64,000 nucleotides of DNA from Neoconidiobolus thromboides FSU 785 (GCA_025603075.1 MU626266.1:124001-188000), one strand, 5' to 3'. Counted from the first letter of the stretch, positions 25,182-36,891 are shown. The notes: generated by a model not told the origin, from the letters alone. Translations and numbers: made by a program.

Positions 25182-26042
25182 TTTTGATTTCATTTGTATA
25201 TATGTTTTTTATACATCAAACTTAAAAACATTTGCTAAATATCAATAGAAAAAATGTTCCTATACATTATCTAGTTTTCAATTTTTCGTTTAGCTTTACA
25301 AAATCAAAGTTCAACTTAAAGTAAATCTTGGAAACATTCAAAAGTTTAACCTAGTTTTTAAACCCACTCTTATTAATTAATGCTTTTAATTAGTTTTATT
25401 ACCTGGATATTCATCCAGTCTAAGAAACCCTAAAGTTGTATAACTTATTTTTAATGATCTATTAACTTTTTTTAAAACCTTGAAAGGGAATGAGACCCTG
25501 AATGACTTAGTAATAATGGTAAGGAAGAATAAGATGAAAGATAAGATCTTTTGACCTTTTAGATTTCTGATAAGGTTAATATTTTAGTCAAAGCAGCTAA
25601 AATTTATTAAACCTGACCAATAAAAAATAAAATATTTAAACTTATTAGCACATCAAATGAGTCATTAAATTTAATAAAACAAATCCTATTTTTATAAATT
25701 TTTTCCCAATCCCAATATCGTATTTTTAGGGCTATAAAATCAGATAACTATTTTTATAAATTAAAGTAATGTAACAACTTTATACTTTTAGTAAAGTAAG
25801 CACTTTCGCGGAAATAAAACAATGAATATTATTACTAATCAATTTCTTTATTATATTCTTAAAGACAAATTTATGATTATTCATGCTTTAGATTGCCCCT
25901 TTTATATTCTAAAGATAGAGTTTATTCATTATTATTACAATAACTTACAATCATAGGACTTCAATAAAACTTCAAGTTAATAAAATACATATATTGTTGC
26001 TATAACTATAATACTATTACTATAAATCACTTAAAAAATAAG

Positions 26043-26053
26043 TATATATAAAA
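26043..26053 (+). promoter_or_regulatory. TATA box of the second MCT-like gene
   Basis: TATATATAAAA about 75 bp before the ATG. It is identical to the first copy's box, but is pushed away from the start codon by the pentanucleotide tract. Confidence 0.6.
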
Positions 26054-26064
26054 GCTGTCAAAAG

Positions 26065-26105
26065 AATTTAATTTAATTTAATTTAATTTAATTTAATTTA
26101 ATTTA
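26065..26105. repeat. (AATTT)n pentanucleotide repeat in a 5' leader
   Basis: Eight perfect AATTT units between the TATA box and start codon of the second MCT-like gene; absent from the first. It lengthens the leader by about the tract size. Confidence 0.9.
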
Positions 26106-26125
26106 TATAAAAAATTTAATTTAGA

Positions 26126-27469
26126 ATGAATAATGGAACAACATTAATAGATAATGAACTTGATAATGAAAAGACAAAATCAAGTCCATCATTAGACTCA
26201 AATAGTATATTTAAAAAGAAGAACAAAGATACATTAGATGATATAGTAGAAGAAGATCCAAGGCTTGACACCATTGAGGGATGGATAATAGTAATGGCTA
26301 GTTTCATGAGTTTATTTATAGTGGTAGGTATGGCATTTAGCATTGGAGTATTTATCCAGCATTATGCCGATGTGTTGTTTAAAGATCAAGCACCATTATC
26401 CACTTTAACTTTTATCGGGACTTTAAGTTCTTCTATTCAAAATGTATTAGCCATATTTACTGGAAAATTGGCTGATAAAATAGGCTATCGTAAAGCTATA
26501 TTTATTGGTGCAGCAATAATTTCATTGGGTTTATTGTTAGCTTCTTTTAGTACTCAAGTTTGGCATTTATTTTTAACACAAGGTGTTATGGTGGGTATTG
26601 GTAGTGCAATTGCCTTTATTCCAGCCATAAGTGCTCCAGCTCAATGGTTTAAAAAATATACTGGTTTAGCTACTGGGATTTGTGTTGCTGGAGCAGGCAT
26701 CGGTGGTTTAACATTGAGTCCAATTCTTCAGGCGATTATCAGTAATTTAGGGTTTAGATGGGCACTTCGAGTTGAAGCTATTGTTTCAGTTATTGTACTA
26801 CCGGCTAGTGCTTTTTTTATAAAAGAGAGAGTAAAGACTTCAAATAAAGGATCCTGGTTTAATTTTAAGAAATTTAAAGATTCCCGGTTTCTTTCATTGT
26901 TCCTTGGAGGATTTTTATGCTCTTTTGGCTATCTTGTACCATTTTTGCTTATGGCCAAATATGCTCGTTCTATTGATCTTTCTGAATCTCAAGGCGCTTT
27001 ATTAATTGGATTATTAAATGGAGGCTCTGCTGTTGGGAGGATTGTGTTAGGCAGCTTAGGTGATCGTTTTGGAAAACTTAATATTCTTTTTGTTTGTATT
27101 GCTCTTACATCGTTTTTTTGCTATTTCATTTGGATGTTTGCGTTTAGTTTTGGTGCCTTACTTGTTTTCAATATTTTATATGGTGTATCTTCTGGGGGTT
27201 TTGTTTCTATGTTACCCGCAGTTACAACTCAATTGTTTGGCGTAGAGGGTATTGCAAGTATTAATGGGCTGTTCTATTTTAGCACTGGGATTCCTAATTT
27301 AGTTGGTACCCCTATTGCATCAGCTATATTGTCTGCATCAAGTCCAGATCCAAATAAACCTAATTATACACTAGTTATAATATATGCAGGAACCTCTGCA
27401 CTATTAGGAGCAGCGGCATTTTTTGTTCTTAAACTCATGGTTAATCGCAACATATTTTCCCGAGTATAA
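26126..27469 (+). CDS. MFS transporter, monocarboxylate-transporter-like (copy 2)
   Basis: Intronless, 447 residues, the same length as copy 1. It has the same architecture: polar N-terminus, LDTIEGWIIVMASFMSL TM1 entry, FKKYTGLATGICVAG TM4-5 motif, GKLADKIGYR and GRIVLGSLGDRFGK loops. The N-terminal ~45 residues and the central loop differ clearly from copy 1. Blocks such as 26937-27035 are almost identical at DNA level, including silent positions. The duplication also covers roughly 500 bp upstream, so it is a segmental duplication followed by local homogenisation. Substrate unknown. Confidence 0.88.
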   Translation: MNNGTTLIDNELDNEKTKSSPSLDSNSIFKKKNKDTLDDIVEEDPRLDTIEGWIIVMASFMSLFIVVGMAFSIGVFIQHYADVLFKDQAPLSTLTFIGTLSSSIQNVLAIFTGKLADKIGYRKAIFIGAAIISLGLLLASFSTQVWHLFLTQGVMVGIGSAIAFIPAISAPAQWFKKYTGLATGICVAGAGIGGLTLSPILQAIISNLGFRWALRVEAIVSVIVLPASAFFIKERVKTSNKGSWFNFKKFKDSRFLSLFLGGFLCSFGYLVPFLLMAKYARSIDLSESQGALLIGLLNGGSAVGRIVLGSLGDRFGKLNILFVCIALTSFFCYFIWMFAFSFGALLVFNILYGVSSGGFVSMLPAVTTQLFGVEGIASINGLFYFSTGIPNLVGTPIASAILSASSPDPNKPNYTLVIIYAGTSALLGAAAFFVLKLMVNRNIFSRV

Positions 27470-27697
27470 TTGTTAATTTAATTCAACACTTTATAAAAGA
27501 TAAGACTTTAAACTTCTGTATTTAAAATATAATATTTTGTTAGATTTAAATTTATCCTTCAGTGTATTAAATAGAAAATGAATAAATAAAAATGCTTATT
27601 TAAATAATAATGAAAGTGATTTATTTTGATTTTTGAAGATAATAGTTAAGAAATAAAGAGATGGATAGATGAAAGAGAGAGATAATATACATTAAAG

Positions 27698-28735
27698 TTA
27701 TATGGATTGTTCTAACTGTGCTCCTGATGTATGATTATTTTCAATAATATTTTCCTGAATATTATTTAAGTTGGTAAGCATTTCGCTTGTATTTATGCTC
27801 AATTGTTGTTGTGGTTGCTCTAATGTATTATTACTTAGAGTCGGTATTAAATTAAACTTACGTTTAATTTTTCTTTTGTCTAATTTATTTAAATGTCTTT
27901 GATCTAAGGTCCAATAACTACCTTTACCAGGTTGATCGTGTTGACGTGGTGCTCTTATAAAGGCTTTATTAACTGATAGGTTATGACGCACCGAATTCCT
28001 CCATACTCCAGTTCTATCTAACTTGAAAAAAGTAAACCTGTTCATCATCCATTCATAAATTTCACTTAACAATAATTGTTGTTTTGGGGATTCTAAGATA
28101 GCACGGGTAATGAGTTGAGGGTACGAATATGGAGGTTTTTTGTCAGATTTATCATCAAAGTTAATACTAGGAAATTGATATAAATCATTATCTTCAAAGT
28201 TATAATATTCATTCACTTGATTATAGAAATTATAGTTATTATAGTTAGTGAGATAGTTATTGAATAATACGCTTTGATTTTGTTGTAACAACAATTGATT
28301 ATAGTAACTATTTTCGTTGTTATTATTTATACTTTCTTCATTATTATTATACTCAGTGCTGTTATTCATTGTAGGGTTCAATAAATTTGGAAATGATTCT
28401 AAAGGTAACGACCAATCAGGTACTAAATTAGTTTGATTGACGGCAGTATCATTAGTTAATAACTGTAAGTTATAATGATACATATCTTGCTCACCACTTT
28501 TCATAAATTGATTATAAAATTGATTCTGATAGTTATTTAATAATAAAGAGTCTAATTCTGGAGAAGCCATTAAATAGTTCATATTGTTATTATAATCATT
28601 ATTTTCAAACCCATAATTCCAGCCATCAACATCAGGTGTAATTGGAAATAAGGGAGATGTATCTACACCAACTTCGTTTGTACTACTACTCATAATATCA
28701 TTGACACTATTGCTTATTGTTGGAATAGCAACCAT
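27698..28735 (-). CDS. Forkhead (winged-helix) transcription factor
   Basis: Single exon, 345 residues. Residues ~1-195 are Asn/Tyr/Gln-rich and low in complexity, as in many activation regions. A full forkhead DNA-binding domain follows (about residues 198-285): KKPPYSYPQLITRAILESP, LSEIYEWMMNRFTFFK, WRNSVRHNLSVNKAFIRAPR and GKGSYWTLDQRH. The recognition-helix signature NSVRHNLS is intact. A basic RKIKRKF stretch just after the domain may serve as wing contact or nuclear signal. The C-terminal ~45 residues are Gln/Asn-rich. It is expected to be nuclear and bind RYAAAYA-like sites. Which fungal forkhead class it belongs to (Fkh, Hcm1/Sep1, Fhl1) cannot be fixed by eye; no FHA domain is present. 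Confidence 0.93.
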   Translation of the reverse strand: MVAIPTISNSVNDIMSSSTNEVGVDTSPLFPITPDVDGWNYGFENNDYNNNMNYLMASPELDSLLLNNYQNQFYNQFMKSGEQDMYHYNLQLLTNDTAVNQTNLVPDWSLPLESFPNLLNPTMNNSTEYNNNEESINNNNENSYYNQLLLQQNQSVLFNNYLTNYNNYNFYNQVNEYYNFEDNDLYQFPSINFDDKSDKKPPYSYPQLITRAILESPKQQLLLSEIYEWMMNRFTFFKLDRTGVWRNSVRHNLSVNKAFIRAPRQHDQPGKGSYWTLDQRHLNKLDKRKIKRKFNLIPTLSNNTLEQPQQQLSINTSEMLTNLNNIQENIIENNHTSGAQLEQSI

Positions 28736-29953
28736 ATTTTATATATTCTATGTATCAATCTATGTAATAATCTATTTAACACTTATTTGATAAAATATAA
28801 TAATTTATCAAATTTTTTAAATAATAAGGGATTTAAAATCCAGGTATTTAAATAGTTTCAATGGAATTTAAGTTGTACTTTTAAACGTGAAATAAATAGA
28901 AGTTAAGTTAATCTTCTCTTTGTAATGGTTCTTTTTTCATATTTATTTTAACAGTATACTTTTTACTATCATTTTACTCTTTATTAGCATGACTATTTCT
29001 TATTTAAAATAGTTGCCACTTGATTCATAATAACTGCTTCAACGTTAAAATTTTGGTATTAAAAATTCTCACCATATCAAATTCTCATTTTTAGCTTTGA
29101 TTAAAAACATCAATTATTAATTTTCAAAATGTTCAAAATTCTTTGATTTTCTAACTCATTTAAGTTAGTCTCGCTTCACTTGATTGGTCATTAAAATAAC
29201 CGATCACATTTTTAAACGTTATTACTTTTTAATAACTGAAATTATGACTAAACTTTAATAAAATATCTGAAATAGTAATTAATGTAAGCAATATTATTAA
29301 TTTATGTTATTATTAAAAAATGAAAAGTATCTTTATTACAAATTAAGATTTATTAAATTTTTAAAACTTGGATTAACTTCATATGAAAAATATATTATTT
29401 AATTATTAAACTAAGTTAAAATTTATTTTTTTAATTTATTATTAATAGTAATATAATTTTATTATATTATTACAATACTTTTTTAAGATCGATCTATTCA
29501 TTTCGGATCTTGTGGTTTTATTTGATTTGACCCTAAATAAAACAGCAACTATCTTCTAAAAGATGAATGCTACCTAATAATCTATTTAAAATGATACTAA
29601 GTAATCTTGTTTTAAATCGCTTTCAAACCTTTAAATTTTATAAACGGGTATTCTGTAGTGCCTGTATTCCATTTATAATTATATTTTTTTCTTGAACGTT
29701 GATAACTACTTTGGTTCTACCAAATCGGTAGCTTGACCCGAGATTGTAAAAGGCGTTACTACCAGCTAGTATAATTATGCCACATACTACCGTTTCTCTT
29801 TGGAAATTGAGTCTAGCTATCATTTTACAGTAACATAGTTAATGCTTAACATAAAAATCAAAATTAAATAAAATCATTTTTATTATTCTATAATAAGGTC
29901 AATTTATAGCAAACTTAAGTAATGTAACTTTTTATTAAGGCATTAGTAACACT
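28736..29953. other. Gene-free AT-rich interval with forkhead promoter
   Basis: About 1.2 kb upstream of the forkhead gene. No convincing ORF; a 61-codon minus frame at 29638-29823 has no support. The very AT-rich stretch 29390-29470 is almost purely A/T. Confidence 0.6.
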
Positions 29954-30051
29954 TATAGGGATTTTTGTATTCAAGAATTTTACCAACAATTTTTTCACTC
30001 AAATAGTGCTTAAAAGATGAAAAAAGTAATGTAGCTAAAAACATCCCCATA
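29954..30051 (+). mobile_element. MITE-A copy 8
   Basis: TATAGGGATTTTTGTATTC left end, ACATCCCCATA right end. Core AAATAGTGCTTAAAAGATG. Confidence 0.85.
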
Positions 30052-30872
30052 CAGAGTATCAGGATTATGAAAATAGTTTATAATAAGTAAACTTTAAATT
30101 TTTTTCAAGAGACCCAAAATTTGATGTTGAATAAAACAAATTAAAATTTGTGTAAGGATAGACCCATATAAACTACCGGCTTAGGTTTATGAAAAACATA
30201 AAATGATCCGGCTTCTTCTATTTTATTACTCTTTACTTCAAAAAAAAGAAAAAGTAGTTAAATAATTATTAAATAGCAGTTAATTACTGACTTTTATATC
30301 ATATATTAATATTATTTTACCAACTTACATTTTATTAAATTCACTTTTAGCCATATTAACGAAGATTTGAAATCTCAAATTAATTTTATCATTTTAGTTA
30401 ATACCCTTACATTTAGGAACATTTCTATTTTACATATATAATCATATTGATACAAGTGATCTTTAGAACCCTAAACGGATAACTGCCTTATGCATCTCTT
30501 TCCTCTGTTATTTTACTAACATCTTTCAGTTGAAAAATATTAAATACTCAAAGTTTATTGGTAACCTCATCATGATAATAAATTGTATCCAACCATAAGT
30601 AATAAAATAAATGGGTGTCTTTACCTCCATTTTAGACCTAACTTCACCATAGTATTTTTGATTTGTAATTTTGATTTAATATTATGTAAATTTATTATCA
30701 TTACTATATTTTAATTGAAGACTAAAAGGATATTATTTAACTTTATATGTATAATGATAACTTTGTTTACAATATATATAGCTGATACTTATAAAATTTA
30801 GAAACTTAATCTTTAATTGTATTAATAACTCTCTGATTTTCATTTATTTTTCTATTTTTATTTTATAGGCTA
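30052..30872. other. Gene-free AT-rich interval
   Basis: About 820 bp, no feature supported. Confidence 0.6.
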
Positions 30873-30993
30873 TATTGGAATGTCTTTTAAGAACTGCCAA
30901 CAATTTTTCCACTTAAGCACTTAAAATTTCAAAGTAAAATTTGCTAGATCTTTGAAAAAAGTGAGGAATTACTAGTATTTAAAAAAACATTCC
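30873..30993 (+). mobile_element. MITE-A copy 9 (degraded, with insertion)
   Basis: TATTGGAATG left end and AACATTCCTA right end with CCAACAATTTTTCCACTTAA inside. The right half holds unrelated bases, making it about 121 bp. Confidence 0.65.
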
Positions 30994-31669
30994 TATTTAA
31001 TAATGTTAATGTAATCATTATATAAAAGGTTTTAAAGGATTGGTTTTAATTTTCCTATTTTATAGCCTCTCCCACTTTAAAAAATTAAATTGTTAAATTT
31101 AAAATGAAAATGTCTGTACATCAAATAGTTTTTATCATATAAATCAACTTGTGATAATAGTATATGATTAACATAGTCGATTATTGTCATTCAAAGAAAT
31201 GGAAAGATTTTAACAAGAACAAAAGGTCAGCTAATAATATAAAACAAATATAATAATAAATTTGTTAAGTAAAATCATAAGAAAGGCCTTCAGTATTTAT
31301 GATTTTCAAAAAAACATTTATCAAAATTAACAGGAGATCGCTAACGCGTAAATAGCTATAAATAATAAACACTATAAATAGTATAAATAGACAGACTTAA
31401 ATAGAATAAGTAATAGTACTAATACCTTTGAGTCATAAGGAATAAAACTTAAATTATAAAAGCATAAAAGTCATATATTTTATTGTAAATAATAATAATA
31501 ATTAATGATTTAACAAATAGTGACTTAAAAATCAATAACTCGGTTTAATTTGTATTGTTTTTTGAAATGGATCATATTAAGTATATGTTTAAAGTTTTGA
31601 TAATGTTTATTCTATTAGGACGACAATATGGTAAATGAAAAGCTATATTTGCAATGTAAATTGGTACTG

Positions 31670-31756
31670 CTACTAAGAATTTTACTAATAACCTTTCTGG
31701 TCAAATAGCGCTTAAAGAATGAAAAAAGTAGTGAAATCAAAAAAAGGCATCCTCAA
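31670..31756 (+). mobile_element. MITE-A copy 10 (left end lost)
   Basis: Recognisable from AAGAATTTTACTAATAACC through CAAATAGCGCTTAAAGAATG to GGCATCCTCA. The left inverted repeat is missing. Confidence 0.7.
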
Positions 31757-32313
31757 TTATCATTAAGTGCTTTGAACTTTATAAAACGAAAATTGAATAA
31801 TAATGTAAAAGCTTGAATATCATTTATTTAGATTTAAATGCCCTCATTAATGACATATTCCCTTTAGTTTGGATTTATTATCATCAAAGATGTTATCTAA
31901 GGTCACTACTATAAACGGAATAGTTTAAACTATATTGCATAGCATTATTTAAGATATTATATAAATCTTTATTTAATAAATCTAAATCTGAAAAGCCTTC
32001 TAGTTTCATTAATTCAAATATTTGATAATTTTTCAAATTTTAATGACATTCTGAAATAAAATAAAGTTTCAATTTTCTTTTTATATTATCTTTTATAAGA
32101 GAGTTTCATAAAAATTTCATAAAACATTATTTGAATAAAAACAACAATTTGAAAACCATTATTAAATAACAAAGTAGGATTTACTATACAGATATTGCTA
32201 CTTTTATATTAAATGAGTTAGGCTAAATAATATCAAAAGTCTAATATATAATGAAAACCAAATGAATATTGATTTATAGAATTAATCCAGGTTGAACAAT
32301 ATAAGTAAATAAA
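31757..32313. other. Gene-free AT-rich interval
   Basis: About 560 bp, no feature supported. Confidence 0.6.
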
Positions 32314-32415
32314 TATGAATGTTTTTTTGATTTCATTACTTTTTCTATTTTTTGAGCGTTATTTGAGCGGAAAGATTGTTAGTAAAATTCTTGAACAAAA
32401 AAATACATCTCTATA
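32314..32415 (-). mobile_element. MITE-A copy 11
   Basis: TATGAATGTTTTTTTGATTTC left part, ACATCTCTATA right end. Core TTTTTTGAGCGTTATTTGAG. Confidence 0.83.
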
Positions 32416-33165
32416 TCTGTCATGTTTTACTGAAATTAAAAGTTATAATTTCAATCTATCAATTATTAAATGACATACTATACTAATATTGTATGTGATT
32501 CAGATACAGTCAGTGGTATTTTTTGCCTTCCGCCAATTGCTTTTCAATGTCAGAAAATTTAAATACTATTGAGATTATATCAACATCAATTGATTTTAAA
32601 ATTTCAAAGTTTTAAAATTACTAATTCCGTTAAGATTATATTTAATCATAGCACATTTCAAAAAGTTCTAAGTTGAAAAATTTCAAGTTTGATACCTTGA
32701 TCCATATAACATTGAACACTGTATTATGGTTTACTTTTTGACACTGCTTCTGATTTTATTTAGCCACTTTGAAAACGCTTAGGCTTCTATCCTAAACAAT
32801 ATAAACACTTACAATAACTTTTAATAAACATTACCTTAAAATTAAACATTTTAATTCTAATGTTTTATTTCCTTATTTGTAATGTTACTAATAAAAGAAC
32901 CTTTCAAAGTAACATGGAAAGCTTTAATATTAACAAAATTTTAAGGCCAAGTCCAATCAATTGAAATTTTCAAAAATAAATCAACGAAATAATCGGCAAA
33001 AAGGTAAAATATTATTGGTTTAAAGGGATGACTTTTTTCAAAGAATATCTGAACAATTGGATTAGCTGATCCAATTAAAGCGCGTCCTTTACGCGTTAAA
33101 GGATAAGTAGAAACCCAACTTCAATTTCATAATTGAAATTTTAAGTTTTGATTTTTTATAATAAA
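32416..33165. other. Intergenic region upstream of the SANT/U-box gene
   Basis: About 750 bp. Short hydrophobic frames around 32580-32720 (FKKF, LIPLRLYLIIAHF) might be further debris of the leucine-rich-looking family, but the match is too weak to call. The promoter of the downstream gene lies at the right end. Confidence 0.4.
33091..33096. promoter_or_regulatory. ACGCGT (MCB-like) site upstream of the SANT/U-box gene
   Basis: ACGCGT 70 bp before the start codon, next to a second CG-rich hexamer (AAGCGCG). This is the same motif seen before CENP-C. Short and possibly fortuitous. Confidence 0.3.
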
Positions 33166-34959
33166 ATGGCTACTTGGAGTCCAAAGGAAGATATCATTGA
33201 TTTAATAGTAAAACAATAACAATTGCAATATCAAACTCAATTAATAACTAAACGCTTTAGGGAATATTAAAAGATAGAACCCTTCACTCAGATTATGACG
33301 GAAATGTTTACGATTTGGATAGTAATAAAGAAGATAATTTGGTGGAAGAAAAAGATTCTAATGAGGATTCAAGGTAAAAAAAATAGCTCAATGATAGAAT
33401 GAGGTTAATAAGTGAAAAATTAGCGACAGTTTAGCAATGATTAGAAAAAGTAATGTATTTGGTGAAGATATTAGTGAAAAAGAGAAAGAACTTATTGAAC
33501 AGAGAGTATCTTTACAAAAGAAAAAAGTAAGCATTGTAATTTGTTTTATTTTGTTTTATCTTATTAACTATTATATAGTTCCAAGAATTTGAAAGAAAAG
33601 AATTTGAAAAAAAATCCATAAAGATTCGAGCAGTTTATGATTTTTTACATGATAGTGAAATCAAAAAAGCATTGAAAGACAATTTTTACGATGAGGTAAT
33701 CTAATATCGTAGCCAATATTTAATCTCATAGTCGTGATAGAGTGAAGTTATTGCTCAATTCTCCGAACCTGGTTATTTACAAAAAATTAGAAAATCTCTT
33801 GCTCAAGTGGAATCTAATGAACACAAAGGTAGTCTTAGTTATTATATAAAGAAAATACTTAAACACTTTAACAGCATTTCTTACTCGAGAACAGGCTGAT
33901 GCTTATGATAATCTAATGGAAAAAAGATCCAAAAATAGCAATAAAAAGAGTAAAAATGAAGGGTGAATTTATTTCAGTTTAGATATTCGTCAAATTACTA
34001 ATAAGAAATAAAGTCCAAGTCATATTCATACAGTTGGCAGATTAGCTCTCGATAAAGCTCTAGAACAAATGAAAATTGACCCAAATGAAGCCATGAAGGG
34101 TTGGTCATTAGCTCGTATTAATGCTTATAAAAATTTAAAATCCAATCCCAATGTTTATTATTATCGCTTTAATGCCCCTGGTGAAGAACAAAGGACAGGT
34201 GCTTGGACTAAAGTAGTGTTATAAGTTCATATTTTTATATTTTTTGTTAATTATGTTTTAGGAAGAACGTAAATTATTTTTTGATAGGTTAAAAGAAGTT
34301 GGTGCTAATGGTCAATGGGGTTTATTTTCAATGACTATTCCAGGTAGAGTTGGATATCAAGTAAGTTAATCAAATTAATATTGTAAGTAGATTGATTTGA
34401 TTACTTTAGTGTTCAAATTTTTATCGTCTACTTGTTAAAAATAAAGAAGTTAATGATCCAAATTATGTAGTTGAAAATGGAAAAGTAAGGTATTTGTTTT
34501 CAACTAAACAAAAAGATGAAAGCGGAGAAGTACAAAAAGCATTTCGTTCTCATTCCAAGCATATTGTTAGGAATGGTAATTTTAATCTCTTTTTTAATTT
34601 TACTATGTTAATCTTATGATTATATTAGGTAATAGTGATCTCAATATTAAATCAAAATCACGTAAGAAGAGGGGAAAGAAATCTAATAGTTCAGATAATG
34701 AGTCAACTTCAGATGATGAATTTATCATTGACTATAAACCAAAAAGAACAGTATTTGAAAGGACTTTAAATAGAAGTAAAATTAAAACAACTTCATCTAA
34801 CGACGGTTCCAATACTAATAATGAAGATGATATAATGGAAGATGATGATTTTGATCAACAAGAGGATTTTGATAACCCATTACCTGGTTTTATTGATCCA
34901 ATTACTTTAGATCAAGTAGTTCAGCCTGCTATTTCTCCTTATGGTCATGTGATGGGGTA

Positions 34960-34994
<35 letters not shown>

Positions 34995-35204
34995 GTATTA
35001 ATTATTATAGTTATGCTAATTGGGTACAATGTTTAACTTCAGAAGGTAGTAAAAATACCTGTCCGCTAACTAAACAACATTTAACTAAAAGAGATTTGGT
35101 TATACTTACTCTTGATAATATTCATGAGTATAGGTAAATCATTAATTAACTTTATATTTATAAGTTGTTAATATTTTTTTAGAGATAAAATCGTAAATAA
35201 ATAA
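33166..35204 (+). CDS. SANT/Myb-like plus U-box-like domain protein of unknown function
   Basis: About twelve short exons, all joinable in frame, from ATG at 33166 to the stop at 35202-35204 (last exon 35183-35204). Order: acidic N-terminal region (MATWSPKEDIIDL...); helical charged segments around FEKKSIKIRAVYDFLHDSEI and AFLTREQADAYDNLMEKR; then a SANT/Myb-like repeat WTKEERKLFFDRLKEVG ... WGLFSMTIPGRVGYQCSNFY with the expected aromatic spacing. A basic/acidic linker (KSRKKRGKKSN) follows. The C-terminus DPITLDQVVQPAISPYGHVM ... CPLTKQHLTKRDLVILTLDN looks like a degenerate U-box/RING-like fold. Similar hypothetical proteins exist in other fungi by my recollection. A nuclear, possibly chromatin or ubiquitin-related role is inference. 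An (ATT)n tract at 34960-34993 lies in an intron. Confidence 0.8.
34960..34993. repeat. (ATT)n repeat in an intron
   Basis: Trinucleotide tract just after the 5' splice site of the penultimate long intron of the SANT/U-box gene. Confidence 0.85.
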
Positions 35205-35465
35205 TTTATTCCTAATATGATATAGCTTCATAATTAGCTATTAAATAAAAAGTTATATCTTAACTATATAAATACAAGTATTATCTAATCAAATGAATTA
35301 TTGTTACTATTATTATATATTTTAAACTATTAGTTTAAATAAAATTGTAAATAGAATACTTAAAAACAAAATTTATTAAATGGTAATTTTACTATTATAA
35401 ACTTATAAATTCAATAGTTAAATCATAAGTTATTTTATTCTACTATTTGGTCTAAAGATACTATT

Positions 35466-36891
35466 TTACTCATAAATCTTACTTACCACACCAGTACCAA
35501 CTGTTTTACCACCTTCACGGATAGTAAATCTAAGACCTTCTTCAATGGCAATTTCATGAAGTAATTCAACATCCATTGTAACGTTATCACCTGGCATAAC
35601 CATTTTTTCATCAGCATCTTCAGTACCTTCAGGATGGCGGAGGATAGCAGTGACATCAGTAGTGCGTACAAATAATTGTGGACGATAATTGTTAACGAAA
35701 GGAGTATGACGACCACCTTCTTCTTTAGTAAGAATATAAAGTTGAGTTTGGAATTTAGTATGTGGTTTAATGGAACCTGGTGCACAAATAACCTGTCCAC
35801 GGGATAATTGTTCACGTTTAACACCACGGAGTAAAGCTCCCATATTATCTCCTGCCATACCCTTTTCTAAACTTTTATGGAACATTTCAATACCAGTTAA
35901 AGTAGTTTTAAGATGTTGTCCATAACCAATAATTTCGACTTCAGAACCTTTAGTAACAGTTCCTCTTTCTACTCTACCAGTAGCAACAGTACCACGACCA
36001 GAAATAGAAAACACATCTTCAATTGGCATTAAAAATGGTTTATCAAGGTCACGCTCTGGGGTTGGGATAAAGGAATCAACAGCAGCCATTAATTTAGTAA
36101 TAGCTTCTTTACCAATTTCATCACTACGACCTTCTAAAGCACATAAAGCAGAACCTTGAACAATTGGAGTATTATCACCATCAAAACCATAATGAGATAA
36201 AAGTTCACGCATCTCCATTTCAACTAACTCTAACATCTCTGGATCATCAATAGCATCTACTTTGTTAATAAATACGACTAAATTTTTAACACCAACTTGT
36301 TTAGCTAATAATAAATGTTCTCTAGTTTGTGGCATTTGACCATCAGTAGCTGAAACAACAATAATAGCTCCATCCATTTGAGCAGCACCAGTAATCATAT
36401 TTTTAATATAATCAGCATGACCTGGACAATCAACATGAGCATAATGACGGTTATTAGTTTCATACTCAACGTGGGCAGTTGAAATAGTAATACCACGGGC
36501 TTTTTCTTCAGGTGCTTTATCAATTTCACTATAATCTCTGAATTTGGCTTGTCCAGCTTCAGCTAGGCATTTAGTAATAGCAGCAGTTAATGTGGTTTTT
36601 CCATGATCGACATGACCAATGGTACCAATGTTGACATGTGGTTTATCACGGTTAAAAACATCAGAGTAAAAACGAACTAGATTTTTAAATAAATATTTTT
36701 TAGCAAATAAATAAAATAATGAAAAACTTACCAAAAGAGCTAGTTACTGAAGCATCTTTTACAAGAAGCTAGAAAATTTCCTTTAATAAATTTAAGATTT
36801 AAAATTCAAGTAATTTACTTACATTCTTATAATTTAAACCACGAGATACTGAAGTAAGTTTACTAAGTTGACGAACACCAGTTAAAATCAT
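35466..36891 (-). CDS. TUF1: Mitochondrial translation elongation factor EF-Tu
   Basis: Three exons (36891-36823, 36768-36732, 36676-35466) give 438 residues. The true start is upstream in [20 protein letters not shown], a basic Ser/Thr-rich mitochondrial presequence, running through [20 protein letters not shown]. Without these introns the frame would begin with a spurious hydrophobic leader. GTPase motifs are all visible: GHVDHGKTT (G1), RGITI (G2), DCPGHADY (G3), NKVD (G4) and a SAL (G5). Domains 2 and 3 follow ([39 protein letters not shown]) to the end [21 protein letters not shown] region. It brings aminoacyl-tRNA to the mitochondrial ribosome. The DNA is noticeably less AT-rich than its surroundings, as for other highly expressed genes here (14-3-3). 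Confidence 0.97.

Noticed and set aside
33961-33980. A 15-nt intron in the SANT/U-box gene
   Set aside because: A later acceptor gives an in-frame intron of about 50 nt, in line with the other introns.
35483-35827. 114-codon minus-strand frame within EF-Tu
   Set aside because: Shadow of the EF-Tu gene in another frame.
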